NCBI GenBank assembly: GCA_016199985.1
Contig: JACQFQ010000027.1
Span: 1-38,313, forward strand
DNA from: Verrucomicrobiota bacterium
Lineage (GTDB): Bacteria; Verrucomicrobiota; Verrucomicrobiia; Limisphaerales; UBA11320
Direction of reading: 5' to 3'
Length of the DNA: 38,313 bases
Part shown: piece by piece, positions 15,527-23,900 of the stretch
How the letters are laid out: the number at the start of each line of letters is the position of its first letter
Position numbering within the stretch: the first letter of the stretch is position 1
Translations under genes and position numbers: made by a program
Notes under the pieces: model-generated
What the model saw: only the letters and a program-made list of their open reading frames with translations
Told to the model about the DNA's origin: nothing
Databases searched by the model: none

Positions 15527-16915
15527 ATGCTGCGACGTAAACAACAGTTCCGAGCCCAGGTGCATCAATGGAGGGACGCCTTCCTCTTCGCGTTCTCGCT
15601 GTGGCTCACCCATGCGCTCTGGGCGCCATGGCATCCGGTCTTTTTCAATACTCACGAGATCCAGCCCTTCTCCGAGTTCGCCTGGCTGTTTCTTGTCATC
15701 ATCCCCGGCGCGCCGCTTGCGCTGGAGGCGGTGCGCTTTTATCAGCGTCCGATGCACGCGAACCGCAGGGACACCTATTACATGCTCGCCCAGGGCTGTT
15801 TTCTGGCGACCCTGGCGCTGATCGTGGTGATCTTCCTCTTCAAGATGCAGCTCGCGCGCATCGTGATCGGACTCTACGGATGGGTGAGCTTCTTCGTGAT
15901 GATGATCAGCGAGGAGGTCAGCCGCGGGATCTATCGAAGCCGCTATGGAAAGGCGCGGATTCAACGTCGATTCATCCTCGTGGGCACGCCCTCCGACATT
16001 CAGCAGCTGAACAAGGATCTCAACTGGGCTGAGCTGGAGGGCGTGGAAATCCTCGCCGAAATGGACTTGCACCAGGGCGGGGTCAAGCGGCTGGTGCAGG
16101 AGCTTCATGAGAAGGCCCCGAACGGGGTGGTGCTGGCGGGCAAGCACACCTACTTCGGCGAGATCGAAGCGGCCATTCAGGCCTGCGAGCTGGAAGGCGT
16201 CGAGGTTTGGCTGCTGGCGGACTTTTTCCAACCCCAGATTTCGCAGACCAATCTGGACGAGCTCCAGGGGCGGCCCGTGCTGGTGTTCCGCTCGGCCCCC
16301 GCCGACTCCTGGCCCAGGCTCGTCAAGTCGGCCATGGACACCGTTTGCGCCGGCATCGCGCTCGTTGTCCTCTCGCCGGTGCTGGTGAGCGTCGCCATCG
16401 CGATCAAGCGGACGTCGAAGGGGCCGGTGCTCTTCCGACAGGCGCGATGCGGTCTCAACGGACAGCCGTTCATGATGTACAAGTTCCGCTCCATGGTGAC
16501 CGATGCGGAGCAGCGCAAGGACGAGCTGGCCAAGTTCAACGAGATGGACGGCCCCGTCTTCAAGATCACCGATGATCCCCGGATCACCCCCATCGGAAAA
16601 TGGCTGCGCAAGTTCAGCGTCGACGAGCTGCCTCAGCTCTACAATGTGCTCAAGGGAGACATGAGCATTGTGGGCCCACGGCCGCTGCCCGTGGACGAGG
16701 TCAGGCGCTTTGACGACGTCGCGCATCGACGCCGGCTGAGCGTGAAGCCGGGCCTCACCTGTCTCTGGCAGATCCAGGGCCGGAGCAATGTCACGAATTT
16801 CAAGGAATGGGTGCGGCTGGATCTGGAATACATCGACAACTGGTCGCTCTGGCTGGATTTGAAGATCATCTTCATGACCGTGCCCGTCGTGCTCCGAGGC
16901 TCGGGCGCCAAGTAA
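15527..16915 (+). CDS. Polyprenyl glycosylphosphotransferase (initiating sugar transferase)
   Basis: This protein has 462 residues. About four N-terminal hydrophobic helices (residues 15-125) lead into a cytosolic CoA-binding-like domain (about 145-250, starting R-R-F-I-L-V-G-T-P). A last membrane segment near 270-290 precedes the bacterial sugar transferase domain. Signature motifs are F-R-Q-A-R-C-G-L-N-G, Y-K-F-R-S-M, D-E-L-P-Q-L-Y-N-V-L-K-G-D-M, S-I-V-G-P-R-P and K-P-G-L-T-C-L-W-Q. This matches the WbaP/EpsB/ExoY-type family. The enzyme transfers a sugar 1-phosphate from a nucleotide sugar to undecaprenyl phosphate and starts repeat-unit synthesis. It follows EpsI by 39 bp and has a GGAAACGAG leader. 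Such a transferase next to exosortase and EpsI genes is a recurring arrangement in exosortase-linked exopolysaccharide loci. Confidence 0.93.
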   Translation: MLRRKQQFRAQVHQWRDAFLFAFSLWLTHALWAPWHPVFFNTHEIQPFSEFAWLFLVIIPGAPLALEAVRFYQRPMHANRRDTYYMLAQGCFLATLALIVVIFLFKMQLARIVIGLYGWVSFFVMMISEEVSRGIYRSRYGKARIQRRFILVGTPSDIQQLNKDLNWAELEGVEILAEMDLHQGGVKRLVQELHEKAPNGVVLAGKHTYFGEIEAAIQACELEGVEVWLLADFFQPQISQTNLDELQGRPVLVFRSAPADSWPRLVKSAMDTVCAGIALVVLSPVLVSVAIAIKRTSKGPVLFRQARCGLNGQPFMMYKFRSMVTDAEQRKDELAKFNEMDGPVFKITDDPRITPIGKWLRKFSVDELPQLYNVLKGDMSIVGPRPLPVDEVRRFDDVAHRRRLSVKPGLTCLWQIQGRSNVTNFKEWVRLDLEYIDNWSLWLDLKIIFMTVPVVLRGSGAK

Positions 16916-16949
16916 GCAAGCAAGCCGCCCGTCTCGGGCACGGAGCTGA

Positions 16950-17954
16950 ATGGGGAAATCGAACGGAACTTCTATGGCATTGGCGAAACGGAAATCGACT
17001 TCGGGGCGGCGGGTGAAGACATCGGTGGTCACGGGAGGCGCCGGCTTCCTCGGCTCGCATCTTGTGGATCTGCTGCTCTCCCGCGGACATCGGGTCATCG
17101 CCATCGACAACCTTGTCACGGGCTCGGTGAACAACATCGCCCACCTCGCGGGCAACACCTCCTTTCGTTTCATCCAGCAGGACGTCACGGAGTATCTCTT
17201 TCTCGAGGGATCCGTCGACTATGTATGGCACTTCGCTTCGCCCGCGAGCCCGGTCGACTACCTGGAGCTGCCCATCCAAACATTGAAGGTCGGGTCGCTG
17301 GGAACGCACAAGGCGCTTGGGCTGGCGAAGGAAAAGGGCGCCCGGTTCCTTCTGACCTCGACGTCGGAGGTTTATGGCGATCCGCTCGTTCACCCGCAGC
17401 CCGAAACGTACTGGGGCAATGTGAATCCCATCGGGCCCCGCGGATGCTACGACGAAGCGAAGCGATTCGCGGAAGCCCTGACGATCGCTTATCGGAATCA
17501 GCACCGGCTCGAGACCCGGATCGTACGGATCTTCAACACGTATGGGCCTCGGATGCGTTTGCGCGACGGACGTGTGGTGCCCGCCTTCATCAGCCAGGCG
17601 CTCGAGGGGCTTCCCATCACGGTGTTCGGCGACGGCAGCCAGACGCGGAGCTTCTGCTACTGCTCCGATCTGATCGAAGGCATCTATCGACTCATGATGA
17701 GCGAGGTCGCCGACCCGGTGAACATCGGCAACCCGACCGAGATGACCATGCTCGAGTTCGCCGAGGCCGTGATTCGGGCCACCCGGTCGCGGAGCCGGAT
17801 CGTGTTTCGACCCTTGCCTCAGGACGATCCGAAGCAGCGCCGGCCCGATATCGCCCGCGCGCGGAAGCATCTGGCCTGGGCCCCGCGAGTGGCGCTCCGC
17901 GAAGGGCTGCGCGACACCATCGCTTATTTCCGTCCCCGAGTTCGCTCGCGCTAG
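16950..17954 (+). CDS. UDP-glucuronate decarboxylase-like SDR epimerase
   Basis: This 334-residue extended SDR protein has [10 protein letters not shown] near residues 27-36 for NAD binding. The active site is S-T-S-E-V-Y-G-D plus Y-D-E-A-K with Tyr167 and Lys171. The phrases [14 protein letters not shown] and [17 protein letters not shown] are diagnostic of UDP-xylose synthases, which convert UDP-glucuronate to UDP-xylose via the 4-keto intermediate. A GGAG six bases upstream supports the ATG. It is the last gene of the locus, 34 bp after the sugar transferase. Its substrate needs a UDP-glucose dehydrogenase, whereas the dehydrogenase in this locus looks GDP-mannose-specific; UDP-glucuronate must then come from elsewhere. 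Confidence 0.88.
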   Translation: MGKSNGTSMALAKRKSTSGRRVKTSVVTGGAGFLGSHLVDLLLSRGHRVIAIDNLVTGSVNNIAHLAGNTSFRFIQQDVTEYLFLEGSVDYVWHFASPASPVDYLELPIQTLKVGSLGTHKALGLAKEKGARFLLTSTSEVYGDPLVHPQPETYWGNVNPIGPRGCYDEAKRFAEALTIAYRNQHRLETRIVRIFNTYGPRMRLRDGRVVPAFISQALEGLPITVFGDGSQTRSFCYCSDLIEGIYRLMMSEVADPVNIGNPTEMTMLEFAEAVIRATRSRSRIVFRPLPQDDPKQRRPDIARARKHLAWAPRVALREGLRDTIAYFRPRVRSR

Positions 17955-18030
17955 CCCGGATTCCCCGAGTTCAGCGGGTGGTCCTCCGGGAAAGGAGTGG
18001 GACTGTTTGCTCCGCTCCGACAGGTTGGAG

Positions 18031-18882
18031 TCAGGGGTCGATGGGCGTCCCGCGAACGCGATAGAATCGTCGGTTGCCCGGCGGGACATCATGGATCACT
18101 TCGATGAAAACGTCCGCCCCCACGACGGGCTCGCCAGCGGGCGACCAGAGGGGATTCGCCGACATCGCGGGGGTCGCCTCCAATTGCCACAGGAACCCTT
18201 CCATCGCGCCGAAGCGAACATGCACATGCCCTTCCTCATAGTCCGGTTCGATGAAGTCCATGTTTACTCCCGCTTGGAAGCGAATCAGCGCGATGTCGGA
18301 CGGCGTGTGGATCGGGCCGCCGCCGGCTCCGTTCGTTGAAGTGTCGAACGCCTGGAAGCCGATGGTGTAGACGCCCGGGAGCGTGGCGGTGAACCGTCGC
18401 CCATGGATGTGGCCGTAGGGATCGCTCCCGCTCGAGCCATCGTTTTCCGACAACCGCCACAGGTTCGTGCCGGTCTGGCCGGTTTGCAGCGAGAAGGTGG
18501 GCTTGGCGGCGCCGTTTTCCCAAAACGCGAACTCTCCTCCCGCGGGTCCGCTCACGCTGACGATGCTGGCTTGGATGAAAGATCCCGGCGCGGACGCCTG
18601 GGGATCGGGTCCTGCGTGCGCCGCGGTTTGCGGCAGCGCTGTGAGCGTGATGCTGCCCTGGTAGTATCCGGCGTATTTCCCCGCGTTCGTCTGGATCAGC
18701 GTTTTTACGTAATACGAGGCGGGCGCGAAGTCGGCGGCGTTGGCGAAGAGGAGCGGCGCGTTCTGGCGCGCCGCCAGCGCTCCGGCGTTGAGGTGGGAGT
18801 GGGATTGCGACAGAAGCGGCGCTGGAGCGACAACAGCCAGACCGAGGGCGAGCATGACGGGAGGGAACAATGAGGGGTTCAT
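18031..18882 (-). CDS. Exported His-rich protein, surface-anchored-repeat/choice-of-anchor M-like
   Basis: This 283-residue protein has a signal peptide ending near P-L-L-S-Q. The mature N-terminus begins S-H-S-H-L-N-A-G-A. Around residue 160 it has Y-G-H-I-H-G-R-R-F-T-A-T-L-P-G-V-Y-T-I-G-F. From memory this resembles the H-x-H...F-T-x-x-G-x-Y-x-V motif of surface-anchored repeats associated with metal-type ABC transporters in Actinobacteria. Further His motifs are G-P-I-H-T-P-S-D and E-G-H-V-H-V-R-F. The last 70 residues form the W...R-R-F-Y-R-V module shared with other exported proteins of the window. A role in binding a transition metal or a metal-containing ligand at the surface is plausible but inferred. 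It lies 24 bp downstream of the prepilin gene on the same strand, so the two are probably co-transcribed. Confidence 0.75.
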   Translation of the reverse strand: MNPSLFPPVMLALGLAVVAPAPLLSQSHSHLNAGALAARQNAPLLFANAADFAPASYYVKTLIQTNAGKYAGYYQGSITLTALPQTAAHAGPDPQASAPGSFIQASIVSVSGPAGGEFAFWENGAAKPTFSLQTGQTGTNLWRLSENDGSSGSDPYGHIHGRRFTATLPGVYTIGFQAFDTSTNGAGGGPIHTPSDIALIRFQAGVNMDFIEPDYEEGHVHVRFGAMEGFLWQLEATPAMSANPLWSPAGEPVVGADVFIEVIHDVPPGNRRFYRVRGTPIDP

Positions 18883-18906
18883 GGAACTTGGAACTGAGTT
18901 GTTGGT

Positions 18907-19548
18907 TTAGGGTTGACGACCCGCCGGGTTGACGAAGCGCGAGCCGGGTTCAAGGAGAGCCTGTTTCGCCGCGGACCAGCTCAGCCGATCGACGTGGCCG
19001 TCCACGAAGAGGTAGTTGGCGGCGTTTTGGTGCCGCAGCGCCGCGATCTCGGCGATGAATCCCGTCGGGGAATAGTCGCCGTCATCCGGGTCGGCAAAGT
19101 GAAAGTGATCGCTGTTCGAGTAGGCGTCGGCGCACTCGGCCATGAGCATCGAGGCGCTGGGCGCGGGCACCGAGGTCACTCGCGAAAAATCGCGCGCGCC
19201 CGGCGCGTCCGCAGGCAGGAAGAAATCGTTGATCGCATAGCTGTAAAGGCGGCCCTGGTTCGGGTCTTTTGGACATCGCCACAAGCTCGCGCCCGCGCAG
19301 TAGGGCTGCAGCGTGGCGACCCACGATTGGCCGGTGTGGGAGGACCGGAGCAGCGAGTTCTCGTTGTCGTCCGCGTAGAGCACGCTGGCGATTCCGATCT
19401 GCTTGAGCTGGCTGAGGCAGGCGGAGCTCGACGCCTTCCCTTTCGCTCCCGCGAGAGCGGGAAACAGCAGCGCGGCCAGGATCGCGATAATCGCGATCAC
19501 CACGAGCAGTTCAATGAGCGTGAATCCACGCGCGGAGTTTGCTTTCAT
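18907..19548 (-). CDS. Type II secretion/type IV pilus-like prepilin with H-x9-DG motif
   Basis: From the ATG at 19548 the protein has 213 residues. The prepilin peptidase site is [13 protein letters not shown], followed by a long hydrophobic helix ([17 protein letters not shown]). The Glu at +5 is present. The globular part has C-L-S-Q-L-K-Q-I-G, a W-R-C-P-K segment and a C-terminal [14 protein letters not shown], which fits the H-x9-D-G motif common in Planctomycetes/Verrucomicrobia prepilin-like families (DUF1559-type). These families are expanded in the phylum and usually lack nearby secretion genes; none is encoded here. The frame stays open 38 codons upstream, but only the chosen ATG places the cleavage site close to the N-terminus as required. 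The next gene is the HxH exported protein. Confidence 0.93.
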   Translation of the reverse strand: MKANSARGFTLIELLVVIAIIAILAALLFPALAGAKGKASSSACLSQLKQIGIASVLYADDNENSLLRSSHTGQSWVATLQPYCAGASLWRCPKDPNQGRLYSYAINDFFLPADAPGARDFSRVTSVPAPSASMLMAECADAYSNSDHFHFADPDDGDYSPTGFIAEIAALRHQNAANYLFVDGHVDRLSWSAAKQALLEPGSRFVNPAGRQP

Positions 19549-19689
19549 CTGTCTTTGTGCCGCCGGGAGCGCGCAGGCGTTCCGGCGGAGAAACTGGAGT
19601 TGGAATCGAAATCTCCAAAGCCCGTAATGGCTTCGGCGATGTGGGGGAAAACTCGGGAGCATACGCTCCGAGCCGCAACGGAAGATGGA

Positions 19690-20064
19690 TTAAGCCGGAC
19701 GAGGGGGCGGGGTGGGCGGGGACTCCGCGTCGCGCGTCGCGGGGCGGGCGGCGATGAGGAATCGTAGTCGGGGAGCGTGAGGCACGAGGAAGCGGGACAA
19801 GGGCGGGACCGAGTAATCGAGCTTGGCGCCGAGTTTCAGGAGGTCCCTGGCTTTTTCCGTCCTCTTGCCCTCCTGCACCGCCTTGCACAGCTCGCACTGA
19901 TGGCGACCGTCGAACGTCTTCTCGAGCGCGGTCGCGAGAGGCGCGTCCTGCGAGTAGCTGACCGCCATGCCTACCCAGGCCACCGTCTGGAGAACCGCCC
20001 AAGGCGCGCCGATGGCGAGCACCAGCGCGACAACGATCAGGATATGGGCGAACTTCTGCCGCAT
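19690..20064 (-). CDS. Small membrane protein with C-x-x-C motif
   Basis: From the ATG at 20064 the protein has 124 residues. One strong hydrophobic segment (about 6-34, H-I-L-I-V-V-A-L-V-L-A-I-G-A-P-W) is followed by M-A-V-S-Y-S and a short domain with H-Q-C-E-L-C-K-A-V. The tail is Pro/Arg-rich. I do not recognise a named family. The layout of one helix plus a periplasmic C-x-x-C just after a His recalls small DUF2946-like proteins found near copper or TonB genes, but that is only a resemblance. It lies between a thioredoxin-like gene and the prepilin/HxH pair on the same strand, with gaps of about 140 bp either side. A redox or metal-handling role is possible. A longer upstream reading (to 20205) adds a basic leader without hydrophobic character and is less likely. 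Confidence 0.65.
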   Translation of the reverse strand: MRQKFAHILIVVALVLAIGAPWAVLQTVAWVGMAVSYSQDAPLATALEKTFDGRHQCELCKAVQEGKRTEKARDLLKLGAKLDYSVPPLSRFLVPHAPRLRFLIAARPATRDAESPPTPPPRPA

Positions 20065-20201
20065 TTCAGGGGCAAGGCTATCCCGCACGACCTGATTGTC
20101 AATCGCGCGCGCGCTCAGCGGTCGCCGCGCGGTTTTTCGGAAATGTCGGATGAGTCTAACCATCGGACGGGAGGCGGATGGGGGCTGCCCGTGGTTCCGG
20201 A

Positions 20202-20657
20202 TCAACGCTTTTTCTTGCGAGGAGCCAGCTTCTGGATCCGCTCAATGAAGGCCTGGGGTCCTTCGCCATTATAGTTGAGGGTTCCCAGTTTTCGGCCGTT
20301 GCTATTCAGCACCACAAGCGTGGGGTAATACTCAATGCGATACTTGTCTTGCAGCGCGTCGTTCGCCTTTTTTTGCGACTCGGTTTGTTCCTTGTCGTGA
20401 GGAAAGTCGACTTCCACCAACTCCAGATTCTCCCGGGCGTAAGCCGCGAACTCCGGCGTTTGGAACACCTGCTTGTTCAGGAGAATACACACGGCGCACC
20501 AATCCGACCCGGTGAAGTCGAGAAAGATCATTTTGCCGCTGATCTTCGCTTTGGCCTTGGCCTCCGGGAGGCTGGTGAGCCACGGAAGCTGGCTCTCCGC
20601 CGCGGGGGCAAGAGGGGACCAACACATCAGGAGCAAGGCGATCAGAAACGGCTTCAT
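20202..20657 (-). CDS. Exported thioredoxin-fold protein
   Basis: From the ATG at 20657 the protein has 151 residues. A signal peptide (M-K-P-F-L-I-A-L-L-L-M-C, cleavage near L-A-P-A) leads to a thioredoxin-like domain. It has I-F-L-D-F-T-G-S-D-W-C-A-V-C with the redox pair C-A-V-C, then Y-Y-P-T-L-V-V-L, which holds the cis-proline before Thr. The V-F-Q-T-P-E-F-A-A-Y-A segment places it in the thioredoxin_7/DUF255-like group rather than classical TrxA. It should act in the periplasm as a disulfide reductase or isomerase. The C-terminus is Lys/Arg-rich. Alternative starts upstream add an unhydrophobic leader and are rejected. The CxxC membrane protein encoded next downstream on the same strand is a natural candidate client. 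Confidence 0.88.
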   Translation of the reverse strand: MKPFLIALLLMCWSPLAPAAESQLPWLTSLPEAKAKAKISGKMIFLDFTGSDWCAVCILLNKQVFQTPEFAAYARENLELVEVDFPHDKEQTESQKKANDALQDKYRIEYYPTLVVLNSNGRKLGTLNYNGEGPQAFIERIQKLAPRKKKR

Positions 20658-20906
20658 ATGGGTAATCGAGACAAGTTGCGGGCGGGCGCCATGCCCAGCC
20701 GCTCCGGGTTTGGACGACGTTGACCTCGGGATGTTCAAGGGACTTTTGGACCTCTTGAGGGCGCGCAGCCGTGATCCTAAGTCGGCGCGCGCGCCAACAT
20801 GCTGAAGATCGACGGTCAGACATCGACCGCGTTCGGCGAGCTGAATTCTCCGCCGAATTTGCGCTGATCCTGGAGGGTCGCTTCTTTCCGCGAGAGCCTG
20901 CCGCGC

Positions 20907-23900
20907 TCAGTTCGCCGCGGAGGCTTTGAAAAACCTGAGTGGTGTACCGGGAGTGATCGGCACTTTCACTACACTGGGTCGTGGACCATTCGTCACCGCA
21001 ACGAAGGCTGCCCAACCCAGCCCTGAGTTAGACTCGATCGAGTAGGGCGTGCCGGGGTAGCCATCGATAGCCAGATCAACCCGCTCGGTGGGACCCGCAG
21101 GCGGCCAGGCCACGGCGGTGAGCGAAGGACGGCGCGTGAACTGCGCAGTGATCGTCTTGTTCCGGTCCATCGGGACCGTGAGATGAGGATCGTTCCCGAC
21201 AGCATCTCCAGTCCACGCGACAAAATCCTGCCCGGGCGTGGAGACTGCGTTGAGCGTCACGACCCGGCCCTTACTGAATACGCCCCCGGCAGGATTCTGG
21301 AGGACCGTTCCTCCTCCCGTCACCCGAATCACCAGGGACAGTTCACCCGCTTTAAGGCGGACAAACTGGGCGATCGGTTTCGGATCGGAGCTTCCCACAA
21401 TCCACGAGACACGATCCGGAGCATCCGACGGCAGTCCGCTCCATCCGGCGAATGCGAAGGCAGTCGACGGCGATGCGGTCATCCAAATTCTCGAACCAAA
21501 CGGGTATACGGTGAGATTGGGGTCAAACTGCACGATCCCTCCCGCAGAGTTGGGCGGTGGAACCAGTGTGCCAAAGACAGCCTCGAGCTTCACATCCTGA
21601 GTCATGGCGAGCTTCAATGGCGTCACCGAGCTTGCCACATCCCCTTCCCAACCAAGGAAGCTCCACCCTGCTTTAGGAGTCGCACGCACGGACGCCATTG
21701 TGTTCGGAGGATAGAAGCTCAGCGAGGGATCGATGGAGAGGGTTCCTCCGCCGGCGGTGTTCGCGGACAGCAGGAAGGCAGGCTCGATGATCACATCGAT
21801 GGGATCTCCTTCGATCGGGGCGCTTTGATCCTCTGGATAGGCAACAACGCGCAACCGACCCGAGTGACGAAGAACCAGCTCGTGAGGTTGGGGACGGCTG
21901 CGAGGATGGGGAAACGACCCATCGAAGGTCCAACTCAGGACCGCATTGGAGAAGGAAGTCTGAACAGACAGTCGCGCCTCCCGTTGATGCGTGAGAGTCG
22001 AAGAAGAGGCCAACCGTCCGTCCATCAACACGGCAGGCATGCCGACAGGCGCGGTGCGAAAGACACCGCCAATGAGAAGTGTTTCAACACGTGTTGTGGG
22101 CGAGAAGATCGCGGTGAAGTCGTTCACGGTCGAGACCAGGTCGGTGCGCGATGACGACATGACCCAGTCTCCCCAGCGATCAAACCGATGCCAGCGTCCG
22201 GCGACAGCCTTGAGTGTCAGGGGGGAGTTGTAGGGGAGATGATCCAGCTCTGTTTCTGTCTGAATCGTTCCAGAGCCCTGGACTCGCAGGGTGGGCTTAT
22301 CAGCATGGTCGTAGCTGGCGGACACGTAGGCCATGCCTTCTATGGGATGAAGGAATACGAAGCGACCGTCTCCGAACGTTGAGTCCACGAACGATGGGCC
22401 ACCTGTCGCCAAGTCGACAGACAGTACCTTCTCCCAATGAAGCGCGTCGGCGGACGCCTCAATCTCCGCTCTCCAAGGCTCGTCCCGAAGGCGCGGAGGC
22501 GTCAGATGACCCACCAGGTATTCTCCGTCACCGTACGCCGCAGAACTCACGTAGTTTGGGGCATTCGAGAAGATGCCCAAGCGATGCGAGTTCGCCCCAT
22601 CTTGTGAGCTCAGAAATAGGGTGCTGTTAGGGCTCCGGAGTTGGTTGATCACCTCTGTGAAACCGCTTCCCACTGGCAGCATGGCGATCGTGTCACCCAC
22701 GTCCTCAGCGGTAGGTCGTGGCAATGACTGCCAAACAGATCGGTCCTGCGAACGTATGTCTCCGTAGCTCCCACCCTGAACGTACCATCCGCTGTTAGCC
22801 GCAACTGTATTGAGGCGAAACGACAACGAGAGAGGAAAAGCAGGAGGGTTTTCGAGGAGCGCCCATCCCGACGCCCCGTCCGAAAGCCAGAAGTTCTGCT
22901 GGAACTGGGCGTCAAATTGCCGGCCGATCACCACAAACCCCGCAGAACCTCCCGCCACTGAAGCGTCGGTATTCGTCAGCTTGCTGCTTTGTATCTGCCA
23001 GGCTGTTCCATCCAGTGAGCTCAATATACCTCCCTGCCCAGCGGCCACGAATCTCCCACCATAATACCCCAAGCCCCTCAGGTCTCGAAGCGAAGGAGTT
23101 CCTCGGAATCGTTCCGTCCACTGGGCGCCGTCGACAGAAGTGAACACCACGCCGGGCGTCCCCCCCACAGCAACGAAAAGACCCGAGCCAAAACCTATGC
23201 GCTTCAGCGAAACGGAAGGATCCTCGGTAACCTGGTGTGGGCTCCAGGTCTGGATGAAGGTAGGAGCCACTACGCGCACGTGAATGCTCTCGGATTCAAC
23301 TCCGCCAAGGTCATTCCTGACCCTGAACTTGTAGACTCCTCCTTGTTGTAGCGTTGCGTGGTCGGTTGACCAGTTGGCCCCGGATTCCTGTGGGAAGTGG
23401 ACGCCGTCCTTCTCCCATTCCCACCGCAGCGGAGGCGTTCCTATCACCCAGGCCTGAAGCGCGAGGCGCTCGCCCACACGGAGGGTCACGTCGGTCTCGT
23501 AGCCAAGGATACGGGGAACGCGTCGATCAATACGGGGCGAAACCTCGACTGCTCCGATGTCGATTCCATCCCCCGGGGGCCTTGAAAACCCTCTTTGATC
23601 CATTTCAGGCGCGCCCTCGCTTCGCCCTCGGTCAATGACGACGCTTGCAGCGCCCGGCGCGTATGTGAGCGTAGGTCCGCCGTTGTTTTGGAGCGGGCCG
23701 AGTTTTGGATCCGCGCCCACAACATCGGAAAGCACCCATCCCGCGGCGCCGTTGGTATTGCCGATCAGGTTGAATCCAGAGCTCAGGAATCTTCCATCGA
23801 GATCAGGACTAATGGTGATAGGACCGCTTATGTTTCTGGCAACAATCGTGTTCAGTAGCGTTATTTCAGCACGTTGGCAGAACACGCCACCGCCCAAACC

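Noticed and set aside
16927..16939. Short GCCCG/CGGGC hairpin between the sugar transferase and epimerase genes
   Set aside because: Only 5 bp with a 3-base loop and no T tract; too common in GC-rich DNA to call a terminator.
13778..17188. Very long antisense open frame opposite the exosortase, EpsI, sugar transferase and epimerase genes
   Set aside because: It arises from the high GC3 of the plus-strand genes; the product is rich in R, H, D and Q with no domain, and the sense genes have complete catalytic motifs.
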